Assembly (NCBI RefSeq): GCF_026745355.1
Contig: NC_079205.1
Span: 58,828,593-58,892,592 of the forward strand
Length of the DNA: 64,000 nucleotides
Origin: Beta vulgaris subsp. vulgaris
Lineage: Eukaryota > Streptophyta > Magnoliopsida > Caryophyllales > Amaranthaceae
Reading direction: 5' to 3'
Part shown: positions 20,880 through 34,866 of the stretch, piece by piece
Numbering within the stretch: position 1 is the first letter of the stretch
Layout of the letters: every line of letters begins with the position of its first letter
Notes under the pieces: model-generated
Databases searched by the model: none
What the model was told of the DNA's origin: nothing
Seen by the model: only the letters and a program-made list of their open reading frames with translations
Program-made: the position numbers and the translations under genes

Positions 20880-23800
20880 ATGATTTCGTTACAAAGTGAA
20901 TCGCATCAACAGCTTCATAATCATAATCTTAATCATAATGATTTTGATCTTGATCGCTCGAATTCGGGTTCCTCTTTCGATCTCAAGTCTGATGTTTCTT
21001 CTTCCAATTTGAGTCATTTTAAGGGCGCCGAGTCTCGTGAAGGTTTTTTCTTCTTCTCCTCTTTTCAATTGTGAATAGCTTGAATTTCAATTTTTTTAAT
21101 TTGTTGATCAGTGATCAGTTTATGAGATTTTACATTTTTTTAAAAAATTTTTTTGGCGATGATTGCTAGTATATGATGAGAATTGTGATGTGATGTTGTA
21201 GGAGCAAGTAAGAACATGTTTGATTCTAACAATTTAGTTTAATTATTTGTGATTTAGAAGTTTGATTAGTATATAGCGTATGAATGGGATGTATCAATTT
21301 ATAAGGTTTATGTAATTATGTGCTAGTTCTGATCCTCGGGTGATTTATCAGAAAAGAAGTTAAGCTTTTTGATAATTATGAGTTATGACCTTTTTGTCCT
21401 TCACTCCTGCTTGTGCAAGCTATTGTTAAATTGTTTATCTATGGAGGTCGGGTATGCGGGTCGTTTGTTAACATTTGGAGGCTTTTTATTGGGTAGGCCG
21501 CTTGCTGTTATGGTGTTTTAGGGAATGAGTTGAGAGTTTTTCAGTACGTTTATTGTGATTCTATATGTGGATGGGTGGAGGAAGACTGCCTCATTTGCGA
21601 TGGTGTGGTTCTAACATGCACTCTTTTATCATGGGATGTAGAAGAAGATATGTTGCTGGGTGTTGCACATCAAATGTACAAGGGTGGCAACTATAAACAG
21701 GCTTTGGAGCATAGTAATGTTGTTTATGAGAGAAACCCATTACGGACGGATAATCTCCTCCTTTTGGGGGCCATACATTATCAGGTAGTTGCTCTTGAAT
21801 TATTTTGCTTTTTAATTGGTCTTGCACTCTTGTTTGCTAATTTAATGTTCATACCAACACCTGATAGTTACCTTTGGTATACCACTTTGCAGCTGCATGA
21901 TTTTGATATGTGCATAGCTAGAAATGAAGAGGCTATACAAATCGAGCCGCATTTTGCAGAGTGTTTTGGCAACATGGCAAATGCATGGAAGGTGATTGTA
22001 AAGTGTTGGCTTGAGATGTATCAATGCTTTAGCTTTTTCAATGGCTGGAACCATAGCTTATGGATTAATAGTATTGCGTCTTACAGGAAAAAGGAAATGT
22101 TGATCTGGCAATCCGCTACTACTTGATTGCTATTGAGGTATGTTCTTTATATTGTATTTGATTATGTAATGGTGCGCCAACCGGTCCCTAGTCTAAAATA
22201 CGTATCTGCACATATCATCACCATGCTTTTGAACAGTGTGATCTTCCTAGCGTGTTATGTTCATTCTCAGTTGAAGCTTTTCTTGGTCTCTGGCCTCACG
22301 CTTGGCATGGTTGGCAAGCTAATGTTTCACTATTTCTTTCTTTTATTAGGATTTCTAGTCCTATTATTTGTGCTTTTGGTTGCCTTTGTATTGATAAAAG
22401 TTCTTGCTAGGGGGTGGGGGAGGAGGGCGTATCTGCAACATGCTCTGTTGATTGTTTATATATACGACACAAATTGGAAATTCGGAAGGTGTTAACGTTA
22501 GGTGAAAACTTTCCTCTAGTTCAAGTGTACAATGTAGTGTTGCACACCTAATATATGCTACGAATCGGCCTATCTAAACCAAGTCGTCTGCCTTTGATGT
22601 GTTTATGTGATGGTGTCCAAAGTTATGGTTGGTATGTAAATGTTAGTGTGAACTGCATTCATGGCAAATGAAGAAAACCTTAATAGGATTTTAATCAAAG
22701 ACATCCAGATAAGCACTCTTGTTGTCCCATTTAAATTGCAACACCTTTGTGCATATGGCTCTAATTATTTTATTGTGAGAATTTGTGTAATACTAACCTT
22801 CGTTTCTAAATAGTGCCACATTTTGACTCTCACGCTTGCCAACTCACAACTTTGACCATTAATATCTCTAATTATGTATTTGTAAAAGTTATAAAAAGTT
22901 GATATTATGAAAATATTCATTGAAACAAATTCAACACCATCTTATATGATCTTCTTTTTTATATATTAGTAAATTCTATGTATCACGGGTAATTCTACTA
23001 GGTCACGTATTCGTATCTGTACCCGATATGATACGTATGTTGTATGTGTATGTGTATGTGTACCCATTCCTAAATTTTAAAATTTTGTCGTTTTCCGTCC
23101 CCGAACCCGTATCCGGTCTCTGTGCAACCTAGAGTGAAAAAAATACTCTCAAAGTGAGATTGCATGTAATAAGAAACAGAGGAAGTAGAAGATTATACAA
23201 TTTTTATATTACAAGTATCTTTATGTGGGTCCTAATTGGTAGTGGGTGGGTAGAGTGGGAATTATGTTATTGTTGTTTCATTATTTTCAATTAAGTTGTG
23301 GGGTTGGGTGAAGTTGTAGAGTGAGAAATTATTTTAAAAAAAAGGTAGACCTATGCATAAAATATAAGTGTCTCAATTAATGTGAGATGGCTAGATATGG
23401 AAAATGTCCCGGTACATATGGGAAGGAGGGAGTGGTTTCTTACTTGCCTTCAGTTACTTGCCATTGTAGATTCAATGGAGTTTTGACTATCTTTTTTATA
23501 TGTATACCATACATGACATGAATTACCATAGAGATTGAACAAAAATAAGTGGATGACTAGGAACACCAAAGTACACTAAGGATTTGTATAGTCATAGAGA
23601 TATCTTTATTTAAAAGAAATACTAATTGAGGCTTTAAATTTGTAGAAATGATCAAGCAATATTCCTACAAATTCGGATTCAGAGTATGCTCCTATCTACT
23701 GATTAAGTGAATGACTATGAGGAACTCCATATGGATTAGAGTAGGTAAACAGGTCTTAATTCTAATTCTCACATTATGAGAAAAACATTAAAAGGTCTCA

Positions 23801-26800
23801 GGACGAAAATGATCTTATTTGGCCCCTGTACATCGCTAACATCGGGAAATGGAATAATCTAGAATCAATACTTAGTTTAGCTTCAATTTGTAATCTGTAC
23901 CATACCACCATGAAACTTGAAATTTCGTTTTCCCCTAGACAACATACTTTTCTCTTCATGTTTGGAATCTCAATTTCATATTTCACCATAACTAAATTAT
24001 TTATTTGTGATAATTGTCATCCATTATCTCTTATCTATTGTAAATTATCTTCCGTGATGACACTCATTGTCATTCCATCTACAATATCTAATCATTCTTC
24101 TTTTCAGTTCCATATCCTCATTTATCTTCGTAAATTTATACTTCACTTTCCAATGACAATAATAAGTGTTCTCTATTTGTGTGAACAGTATGAAAAATGT
24201 CTCCAATGGCATCCAACGATTCGAGAATTGTGTGATACAAAATTAATTACATTCAAAATTATTCTAAAGTGACAAACCTAATGAGTATCACCAAGTTTGC
24301 TCAAATTATGCTCATGGTTTGGACTAGTTACAAATCCAAGTTCACCTAAAGTTATCGTTCTATTAAAGTTTGTAAGGTATCTTTGCCGAGTTAATTGTTC
24401 TGTGTCCATGGACCACCCCACAAAATTCAGTAAAGGTGAAAGCATCTACAAAATTAACAATGACAATTGTCATTTTTCTTTGCAAGAGTATCAAGTGTCG
24501 ATGGAATTGGATGAGTAAAACAATTGTCGATTAAGATTCATTCGTGATTAACTAATGCTGATAATTGCACCATGCATATTGCTAGTACCATCGTAACCTT
24601 GGCGATAGATTGTTGTAAAAACGGGGTTTACTTTTGATTGTCCAACATGTATTTACAACATGAATTATACCAATAATGTACTCCATGATTTCTCCTTTTT
24701 TATTGACATATTACAAACACGCTATTTGTTCTTTATTAATACTTCCTCTATTTCAAAATACTCACTACAAAATGTCACAATACTTGCTATATACTATAAT
24801 TGTACTTCTTTTTACGTGTAAACTTTCTAAAACACCTTAAAAGTTGGTGTTCCCCCACTTATTCTTTTAAAATGTGCTACTTTTACCTCAACAAATGTCT
24901 TTTATATTCAAAAAGTGGTGGCTCCATTTAAAAGCTCCCCACTTTCTCTATGTAGCCAGTTTAATGAAACGCAGGAGGTATATTTTGTAGACATAACAAG
25001 CTCATTAATAATTGCTAGTTACCCGTGTCTTGCAAGAATCCCTGTCGTCCTTTCAAATGGAATGAATCGTCATTTGATAGTTACGGAAGCATATCCTAAA
25101 ACAACTTTCATTAAAATCAAGATTTTTCATTACATGAAAGTTCAAAAGTTAAAGGAAATCACCCTTGAGCTTCACTTCTATCTTAACCACTAGTGGAAAA
25201 GCCTTGAAGTAAAATCTAACTCAAGCATTTAGCATAAATTTGTAATATTGACTACTAGTTTCTTGAGAATCTTTAGAGAAACCAGATGGAAGGGAACATT
25301 TTTTGTTTTTAAATCGCTTAGACTTGCCACAACTTGATTATGAGGACTCATATGTCATATGTTCTTCGACAGGCTTCTCATATGGTTTTGTATTCGGATC
25401 TCTTAATGTCTCACTGATTAAAAAAAAAAATCCGCTGTATTGAGCTTTTTAATCTTGAATAAATAGTAAGGATCAGAATTATTGTAACATAATTCACTAT
25501 ATAATTCGCTTTTCCAGTTCGCGATTCACCAAACATGGGCCAAAAATAGGCGAAAACCGACCATAATTCATTTTTTTCGGATCACAATTCGTGGGGAGGT
25601 TAAGGAATTATGTTACACTCATCATAAAACATTGCATCCTTTATTAACACTTCAATCCAGGCAAAATTTGTATTTCTTAAACCAATTAAATGAAATTGGC
25701 GATTTTTTTTTTTGCCTCAAAAGGTCTTTGAAGAAAGTTATGGTATTTTTGTTACAAAGTTCTCTTTGAAATTTGAATGTGTATATTTCAACCAGTTTAG
25801 GAAGTGTATCAATTAATTTGGAAATGGACGAAAATAGGAAGTGAATCGATTAATGTGTGACAAGGGAGTACTATAGAAAGTCAGAATTGTCATTGTGGAA
25901 TGGACGGAGTATTTTAGTCTTTTAGATATTCTTTTTGACCCTTTATCAAACTGAAAAAGTCATGTCACCAGTAGCCTTTAGCTGTGTTTATGCAAAGACA
26001 TCCCCGGTTGACTACTTTAGTTACACAAGAATAAAATATTCTAGTTGATGTTGTGCCTGTGCTCGTACTTCACAATGTAGTAGTATTGGCATCTTATTTT
26101 CAACTTTTGGTGTAGATTGTGCACGATTGACAGTCTATCCTGTCAAAGGAACTTTGGATTTTCATATTACTGACTATAAGTTAGTTATATCCAAAACTTA
26201 AATTTTGTGTAGTTGTAAGTAGTTAAGTTGAATCTTGTCCTTCTTTCCTTGCTTATATTGAACTTCATCTATATAACCTAACAGCTCAGGCCAAATTTTG
26301 CTGATGCCTGGTCAAACTTAGCTAGTGCATACATGCGTAAAGGAAGATTGACTGAGGCAGCCCAATGTTGCCGGCAGGCTCTTGCATTAAATCCTCTTTT
26401 GGTGAGATCCTTGAACCTGAATTCTTCAGCCTTGTCACTCTTCTTCGATGTCATATGTTGGCTGAACTTTCTGTTCATTTGATCAGGTTGATGCACATAG
26501 CAACCTTGGGAATTTGATGAAGGCACAAGGCTTAGTGCAAGAAGTAAGTCCTATACAGTAATATTGAGCAGATTATTATTTCTCCTTTTACTTAATGGGA
26601 AACATTGAATCAGTAAATTGTCCAAAGTCAAAATGATGAGGTTAGCTGTGCTTTTTGGAGTGTGTCATATGAGTTGTTGGTCGATCTTAACATGTATTAC
26701 TCTTTTTCTGAAAGATGAGATTCTTTAGTTGTAATGTATCTCCTATTTCAAATTGTATCCAAGGAAAAAAATCGCGGATGCGGTCGCGACAACTTTGCGT

Positions 26801-29800
26801 TGCCGCGAAAGCGGCTTGTAACGGGTGAATGGGGCGGATCGTGGCCGATGGAGCATGAATCTTTAAAAAAATCACATTAGTACTTCCTTCGTCTCAAAAT
26901 AGTTGCATCATTTGTTTTTTCACGTTTGCCAAGACGCTTTTTTGAACGTTGATATCTCTAATTGCATATAAGTAAAAATTATAAATAGTTGATATTTGGA
27001 ATCCTCGTGTTAAGACGACTTTAACAAGATCCCACTTGACTATGTTTTTTCTTATATAATTGTGAGAGAAAGCTTGTCAAAGTTGATTGATGAATAGTAA
27101 TCAAATGCCAAATGGTGCAACTATTTTGAAAAGGAGGAAGTATGTTCTAACCTTATTTGCAATGTTTTAGTTTATGAAGCGTTATTAGTTATTACAGCAT
27201 AATATAATCATATCTATCAGATTATCATGTTACATCAGCTATATTATAAAATCATAAAATATTTTTGGCCAATGTTTAAAAGAAAGAATGTAAAAACGTT
27301 CTAACGCGGCGAGTTCGGGTTAAAGGAACGGACAACGCGGCGAGAAGCATGTGATTTTTATTATGAAGTTCTGTAACGGGATTTTGCGAAGCGGCAAAAT
27401 CAAAATCTTCGTAACGGAATGGGAGAGTTTTAAATCCTTTTAATAATGGGGAGGGAATCCTTGAACTTGTTAATGGTAGATGCTTTCCCCTTGAGGCCTT
27501 GACCTTTATAAACCATTGCTACTTGTGGTTCTACTTATAGATGGATCACAGATGTTAATTTTCAGGATTACAATATCCTTTTGTTTTAAATTTTAATCAC
27601 CACTTAGTCTGATAAATTATGCTATTTGAACTGATTCCTCCTCCGCGCACCACCTGAACCTAGACAATTTGGACTGGTTTGGATTACTTCTGTGGAAAAT
27701 GAATCTTTATGTAATTTGTCTTCTGCTTAAAAATTAAGTTCTTTAATCAAATGCATCCCCTCCCCACAACTCCACCTGAAAAGAAATGAGAGGAAACCAA
27801 AAAACTATGATGTCAATTTCAGAAAATGGTTTCTTCAATCCTAGAAATCTTTAAATATTGGGGTCATTTTCATTTTTGAAGAAATTTTTGAAGCAGATGC
27901 ACTCACTCACCCACCCTCCACCCAAAAAGAAACAGAAAGGGAACAAAAAGAATTAGATACTGAACAATTTTATCTCCGTTTTTGTGGTTTTTAAGATGGA
28001 TCTTTCTGTTGGTTGATATGGTTTATACAAAGTGGGATCAAATTAAAAGATGTAATGTAAAAAAATCGTGTTTTCCAGTTTCAATATTTGATTGTTCTTT
28101 TGTTATCATTTTTCCCGCTGTTTCATCTTTTTCTTCTTCATCAATTACTGGTGGAGTTACTGATGGGAGTAATTCATGTCCATAACTGTCTTGATTTACA
28201 GTTCAGTACAGATATCAATTCTTAGCTACAGGGCAGGCTCAAATCATGGTTGGTCTTGTTGTTACTTCCATCACCGAGACTCCATATTCTAGAATCTATT
28301 TTTGTGCAGGCTTATAGTTGCTATCTTGAGGCTTTACGTATACAGCCAAGTTTTGCGGTTGCATGGTCAAATCTTGCTGGCCTTTTCATGGAGTCGGGTG
28401 ATCTAAATAGGGCGCTTCATTATTACAAGGTAGATAGAGCTCATGTCCCCTCCCCCCACACCTGCTTGGTTATTGTTATGAACAGACTAGGATTAGCTGC
28501 ATTTTTGCTTCATACGTAACACACCCCTATGAACTCACTCACACGCAGGCATGCACATCCACACCCTTGTTCTGAAGCTTATTTACTTTTGTCATGCTGT
28601 CTGATCTCATTTTTCCTGTCACTTTTGACCTTTTTGATGTTCCTCAGGAAGCAGTAAAACTTAAACCATCTTTTCCAGATGCATATTTGAACCTGGGAAA
28701 CGTTTATAAGGTAAAGTGGTGTGCCTTTTGCTATGAGGTTAAGTAGGTCAGTCAAAAGAGTGTTATATGGAGGATAAGCAATCCTTTATTTATTATTCTT
28801 TTTTCAGGCTTTGGGAATGAGCCAAGAAGCTATAGTGTGCTACCAGCATGCTCTTCAGGCACGACCAAATTATGCAATGGCATTCGGTGAGCTTCCTACT
28901 AATTGTGAGCTGCACCAAATACTGTTACTATTGTCCTAACAGTAATGAGATACCGAAAGAAAAAGAGCATCTTTGGCAAAAAGAAAATGACTAGGATTTT
29001 TGCAGAAAGAGTGCGCCAGAGAAATCCTTGGATCCGCTGTACTTTAAAAACCCAACGTTGTTTGAGCCAACATTGTATGGTCTATATACTCCCATTCCCT
29101 AGGACCTAAACCTGTAGATTTTCTTCGAAGAGGAAGGCCACTTTAAGGATATGTTTTCTTCCAATTTTGATCATTTCTGTTTATGCTTATTTTCTTGATT
29201 CTGGGGAAAGTGTTGTAGCTTGTGTTAGACTGGTGGCGGGTACTTTGTTCTCAATTTTGATTCATATGCTTCAAGTTGGGATGTTTGGTTGCAAGAGAGT
29301 TTGGGGATGTTATTTTTATCGATTTTGAGTTCGGTGCAATATGGTTGACCTTTTCTTTAAAATAATACTGTCTATGCTTGTGACATGGCATTGTGTCCTC
29401 ACAAACTACAGGAAATTTGGCCAGTACGTATTATGAGCAAGGGAAGTTAGATTTGGCAATTCTTCATTACAGAGAGGCCATTGGCTGTGATTCAGGGTTT
29501 CTGGAAGCTTACAATAATTTGGTCTGTTCCTGATTACCTGTCGATGTATATTCATCATGTTGTCATGTTACTGAACCTAATTTTTCATTTTCTCGTGCTG
29601 AAGGGTAATGCGCTTAAAGATGTGGGCAGAATTAATGAAGCAATTCAATGTTACAACGTAGGTTCATAGGAAGCATGAAATAAAATTGATTTTCTGGGTC
29701 ATTCTTATATAGCTTGTTATCTAATATTTTGAATATTTTTTTTGTTAAGCAATGTCTTTCACTTCAGCCTCATCACCCTCAAGCTTTAACGAACCTTGGA

Positions 29801-32800
29801 AACATTTATATGGAGTGGTAAATATTCAAGTCTATAGTTTCCTTCAATGAGTAAAAAAAGTCGCTTTCTATGTTTGGATATGCGTGGCACTTTGCTTGAA
29901 AATATATCTTGTGGACAGGAGTGCTGTGGCAGTGGCAGCATCTTATTATAAGGCAACATTGAGTGTTACATCTGGATTATCTGCTCCTTTCAACAACCTG
30001 GCAGTTATCTATAAGCAGCAGGTATTCTGGTCACCTGGTTGTATATATTTGAAGTTCTTTCACCTCCATGTTCTACATGACACCTGACCATCCTTTCTTT
30101 TCTTATATTAGGGCAATTATGCAGAGGCCATATCTTGCTACAATGAAGTTTTACGTATTGATCCAATGGCTGCTGATGGGCTTGTGAATAGAGGAAATAC
30201 TTATAAGGAGATTGGAAGAGTGAGTGAGGCCCTCCAGGACTATGTTAGTGCTATCAACATACGACCAAATATGGCTGAAGCACATGCTAATCTGGCTTCA
30301 GCTTATAAAGACAGGTAAGACTGTTACAAATATACTAATATTTGCATCGTGGAATCAACTAATAACAATGAAACATTCTTATTGTAGTGGACATGTGGAA
30401 GCAGCAATCAAAAGCTATAAACAAGCGTTGCTTTTACGTGCAGATTTCCCTGAAGCAACTTGTAATCTTCTCCATACATTACAGGTATGAGTAAAAGTTA
30501 TTTATTGCTGGGGTCTCGTAAAATACCTAGCGGCAAAATGTACTCTGAACTCCTCAAGATCTAATAAACTATTTCTCCTTTGCCTGATGGATGTTGTTAA
30601 TACATTGTCAAGAACCATGTTAAAAACTATGTGTTCCTTGGTTGTTTTTTATTCTCTCTCTCAGATCTCCAATACAATGGAAGTATAGAATAGAAAAGAA
30701 AAAAAAACAGAAACTGCTGTGCTGTGAGGTTTTCAGGTCAACTTTCCACTGCAATGCATGAATGCTAGTGTATAAAAAAGTGTGCCTTGGTCCAACAGTA
30801 TCGTTGGACTGGGCAAAGAGTTTTAGAGAGGTGCAGTGAAGACACAAAGCTGTAAAATAGTACTAACGGCGCACATCTATGAGGCTTGTGCCTCACACCT
30901 GTGCTTTATGCGTAGGCTCTCGGACCCCTATCACGCCATTGTGCCTTGAGCCTTTAAACACTGATCATTCGTGTAAGGAAATGTATACTATGGCTAAATG
31001 GTTCAATTGTTTGTATATTTATTGCTTGTGCAATCATACATCTGTAAATATTTTTGCTATTAGTCATAGAATTTGGCAATTTGTATTGGCCTATGCATTT
31101 TTAGTTCTTAATTGAACTTGGACCTTATCTATCTCACAGACCTATATGGTTAAGGTATTCATGCTTATTACTCATAGTTATTTATGAAAAGCTCCTTATA
31201 GCTAAATACTATTAATCTTGCTACATTTTATGCAGTGTGTTTGCAGTTGGGAAGATAGAGACAAAATGTTTGTGGAAGTTGAGGGGATAATCAAACGACA
31301 AGTTGAGGTTAGAAGCACTTTCGATGTTTGGATCCTTGTGTTCTTATTTCCCAATTGTTAATGTTTTGTACAATACGGGAGTACTCCAATTTTTTTTTTT
31401 TTTGATTTCGTTGATTTGGACTTCAGACGTCAGTTCTTCCAAGTGTACAGCCTTTTCATGCAATCGCATATCCTCTTGATCCAATGCTTGCTCTCGAGAT
31501 TAGGTAAGCTTGCTTGTCAACTGCTGTGAACAATAAGGGTAAACTTGAAGCCTAACTTGTGGCTTCATCTTCTAGCCGCAAGTATGCGGAACACTGCTCA
31601 ATAGTTGCATCCCGCTATGCACTGTCTCCCTTTAAGCACCCGCAACCTATTCCAGTAAAGAGTGAAGGCGGTTATCAGAGGCTTAGAGTTGGGTATGTCA
31701 GATCAACCAGTAGTATAATATCAGTCAGAGTTGCTGATGCCACCACCATAATCTTGTTATTGTGCTATGCAGATATGTGAGCAGTGACTTTGGTAACCAT
31801 CCTCTTTCACATCTGATGGGTTCTGTGTTTGGAATGCACAGTAGAGAAAATGTTGAGGTACGTCCGAGGCACTATAGTGAATGTTAATTATTAGTTTTAC
31901 CGGAAATCTCTATTTGGATTTTGCGCTTTTCCTTGTGATGGTCTGACAAAGATTACTTTGCAGGTGTTCTGTTATGCATTAAGCCCTAATGATGGGACTG
32001 AGTGGAGACAACGAACTCAATCTGAAGCTGAGCATTTTATGGATGTTTCTGCTATGTCATCAGATATGATTGCCAAACTTATTAATGAGGATAACATACA
32101 GATTCTAGTCAACCTAAATGGCTACACCAAGGTTAAGAATAGTCAATTATATGTCATTTATCATTGGAAGTCTTTTGCATTACTCCATATGACACAGTAA
32201 CATCCACTTTAACCTTATCCTTTCTGATTCCCTCATGTGTAAACAGGGTGCCAGAAATGAGATATTTGCCATGCAACCAGCACCTGTTCAGGTCTCATAC
32301 ATGGGATTCCCGGGCACGATGGGGGCATCATATATTGACTATTTGGTTACTGATGAGGTTGGAGGGGAGATCTTGTTTTGCTTCAAATCGTTATTAGTAA
32401 TTGCTTTGGACAGGACAGGAAATGTGTTTGACTACTGCATGTTAAATAGATCTTAATGCTTCTTGCCTTTGTCGTTTATAGATTGCTAGTAAGTAATATC
32501 TTACTCTTTTTCTATTTCAGTTTGTGTCACCTTCACGTTATGCTCATATATACTCCGAGAAGCTAGTTCATCTCCCTCATTGCTACTTTGTCAATGACTA
32601 CAAACAGGTTGTGTTTCCTACCTTTTGGATATTTGTGTATTATGAACATTAGTGCTTCAGCCGAGTTAAAATAAAACTTTTAATTTTCACAGAAAAATAG
32701 AGATCTATTGGATCCAAATTGTCGTCCCAAACGTTCAGATTATGGCCTTCCAGAAGACAAATTCTTGTTTGCGTGCTTTAATCAACTATACAAGATGGAT

Positions 32801-34866
32801 CCTGAAATTTTCGTTACTTGGTATTCTTGTCATCTTGCTTTGTCACCTTCAGTGGGCATGACTACCTATAATATCCTGAGAAAAAACTCTACCTACACTT
32901 TGATGTTTTCTCAATACCGTCAGGCGATGCCGATTTGCTAATAAAACTTGCAATCTTGCTTTCTGTTTCAAGGTGTAATATTCTCAAACGTGTACCAAAC
33001 AGTGCCTTGTGGCTTCTGAAATTTCCAGCTGCTGGAGAATCAAGACTACGTGCATGTAAGTTGTCCATTTCCTAGAAGAGGACAATCTTTTGATGATTTA
33101 CCAAACAATGTTTCTTCGGTTTTTTTCTAGCTTTCTCATGCCTACTCTACCAGAGACCATATTCATCATTAGTCCTTGCGTTTTAACAGATGCTACTGCT
33201 CAAGGAGTGCGGCCAGATCAGATCGTATTTACAGATGTTGCTGTTAAAAATGAGCACATCAGACGCAGTGCTTTAGCTGATTTATTTTTGGACACGTAAT
33301 AGATTTTCTCTGTTTCCCGTCATAGTGCTCCTTTTGTTATTCTGTAGTCTTCTACTTCCGAATTGTATTGCTTCAATAACCTTGACGCATAAGTGCTCTT
33401 TTATTAGGCCTTTATGCAATGGACATACCACTGGAACAGATATACTCTGGGCTGGTTTACCGATGATTACATTACCCCTTGAGAAAATGGCTACAAGAGT
33501 TGCTGGGTCACTTTGTCTTGCTACTGGACTTGGGGACGAGATGATAGTAAACAGGTAAGCTTTGATAGTGTAGGTGCTTTAATATATTAGTTTGTATTCA
33601 TAGCATTATCCCAATTCCCAATGCTCCTGGATTTTTTGTGCACATTATGTTCATGCTTCTCAAGGTGGTATTATCTGATAGCAGTCTAGAACTTTCCATA
33701 TTAATTGGTTTGTTAGATGTGAATGCCATCTAGCTTAGTTCTAAAGTTTTGAGGGGGTGGTTTCCAAGACATGGGATCGAATCCCGTCTATATTGTTGTG
33801 CTTAGTCGTTCTTAACACCCAAAAAATTGGTTTCTCAGATTCACTTGGGTGAATAACTAATAAAAATCTTCTAAAAAGATGCCATATTAGTGAACAAGAA
33901 ATCCCTCAAATACCATTATTGCATTTTTAAGCATGTGTGTGATTCAACTGGTTTCCCCTGGTACAAGTACATTAACCTTTTTCTACTTCTTATTTTGAGC
34001 GGAAGGGGTGATTGTTTTTGGGCTGAAAGAGCAGGGAAAGGGTCTTCCCATGAAATGTTTTTGGGCTGAAAGAGCAGGGAAAGGGTCTTCCCATGAAAAG
34101 GCTCTTCGCATTCTTCTTTGGCATTTTTCTCTTCACCTTCAAAGAAATACTAATATTAAGTTATAAATACATTTTATATAGTATCTCAGTTTTAATCAGG
34201 TTATATCAGTTCTAATTTGTAAAACTAGTTTCAACCAGCTTAATTCAGTTTTATACATATAACAAAGTATACTAGTTAATCAAGCAGTAAGAATCACTTT
34301 CAATCAGTAAAACTCAGTAATCAGTTTAGTGAATGCAACTTTGATTCAAAAGAAATCATGCGAAGATAATAGGGGCTCACGGTTCAACATTTGTTACCAA
34401 TGGCTCTATAGATATATGAAGATGCATATAGTGTGAAAATTCTTTGTTACCTTGTAAACAAGTTTGGCTGTGAAAAGGAGCTCTAACAATTGACCACGCT
34501 GCTCTTGGTATATGTAGTATGGAAGAGTATGAAGAGCGAGCAGTTTCACTGGCATTAAATCCCTCAAAACTTCAGTCCCTTAGAGATCAATTGAAATCTG
34601 TCCGCTTGACTTGCCCCCTGTTCGACACTACTCGCTGGGTAAAGCTTCTTCAGTTCTCTCTTCCCCTCTCTTGGAATCTGACTGAGCTTCAAGCATTTGC
34701 TTCAAGAGCATGTTATTGACGACTGACTGACGATTTCCATTTGAATTTTCAGGTGAAGAATCTTGATAGGGCATACTTCAAGATGTGGAATCTGTATTGC
34801 ACAGGACAACATCCTCAGGCTTTCAAAGTCACTGAAAATGATGTGGATTTGCCTTCTAATAGGTAG
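20880..34866 (+). CDS. SEC: O-linked N-acetylglucosaminyltransferase, SECRET AGENT type
   Basis: Nucleo-cytoplasmic enzyme that moves GlcNAc from UDP-GlcNAc to Ser/Thr of proteins; in Arabidopsis SEC modifies regulators including DELLA proteins. Coding exons: 20880-21042, 21642-21784, 21893-21991, 22087-22137, 26285-26401, 26487-26543, 28310-28429, 28648-28710, 28808-28886, 29412-29521, 29604-29657, 29768-29817, 29919-30021, 30112-30314, 30388-30484, 31236-31307, 31427-31503, 31576-31692, 31773-31857, 31964-32131, 32247-32357, 32521-32607, 32693-32820, 32973-33055, 33190-33295, 33408-33554, 34518-34638, 34753-34866. All junctions are GT-AG and in frame, giving 974 aa, close to Arabidopsis SEC. 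Residues about 55-490 are TPRs. The catalytic region includes HPLSHLM (His601, His604), [12 protein letters not shown] (Lys776) and GHTTGTD (854-859), matching human OGT active-site motifs and separating it from SPY. Intron 4 is 4.1 kb. Exon 1 has a weak donor (AAG|GTTTTTT). Confidence 0.93.
22138..26284 (+). other. Transposon-rich intron 4 of SEC
   Basis: 4.1 kb between exons 4 and 5, with GT and AG ends. It contains a Stowaway-like MITE (24742-24978), fragments of similar elements near 22800-22880 and 23400-23440, and a dispersed repeat near 25500-25600 that is inverted relative to 2400-2500. No coding sequence recognised. Confidence 0.7.
24742..24978. mobile_element. Stowaway-like MITE in SEC intron 4
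   Basis: Ends CTTCCTCTATTTCA and TGAAACGCAGGAGG are inverted repeats with mismatches. TA lies on both sides (24740-24741, 24979-24980). 237 bp, non-coding. Confidence 0.6.
26760..27430. repeat. GC-punctuated repeat in SEC intron 6, split by a MITE
   Basis: Blocks such as CGCGGATGCGGTCGCGACAA on the left, and ACGCGGCGAGTTCGGG and ACGCGGCGAGAAGC on the right, flank the MITE at 26883-27140. They look like halves or subrepeats of one older element. The class is not recognised. Confidence 0.4.
26883..27140. mobile_element. Stowaway MITE in SEC intron 6
   Basis: About 32-bp terminal inverted repeats: CTTCCTTCGTCTCAAAATAG at the left, with CTATTTTGAAAAGGAGGAAG at the right. The inner part GTTGCA.CATTTG also matches. 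Flanking TA at 26881-26882 and 27141-27142. 258 bp, non-coding. Confidence 0.8.
34013..34098. repeat. Exact 43-bp tandem duplication in SEC intron 26
   Basis: Two adjacent identical 43-bp units (34013-34055 and 34056-34098), each containing GGGCTGAAAGAGCAGGGAAA. The lack of differences suggests a recent duplication or an assembly artefact. Confidence 0.85.

Noticed and set aside
21530..22126. 198-aa continuous frame
   Set aside because: It reads through SEC exons 2-3 and their introns. The TPR residues belong to SEC, and the rest is intron translation.
22750..23440. A complete Stowaway element in SEC intron 4
   Set aside because: Fragments resembling MITE ends occur at both places, but they do not pair as inverted repeats.
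33740..33860. tRNA or SINE around GGATCGAATCCCG in SEC intron 26
   Set aside because: Only a B-box-like word is clear. I saw no convincing A box, tail or duplication.
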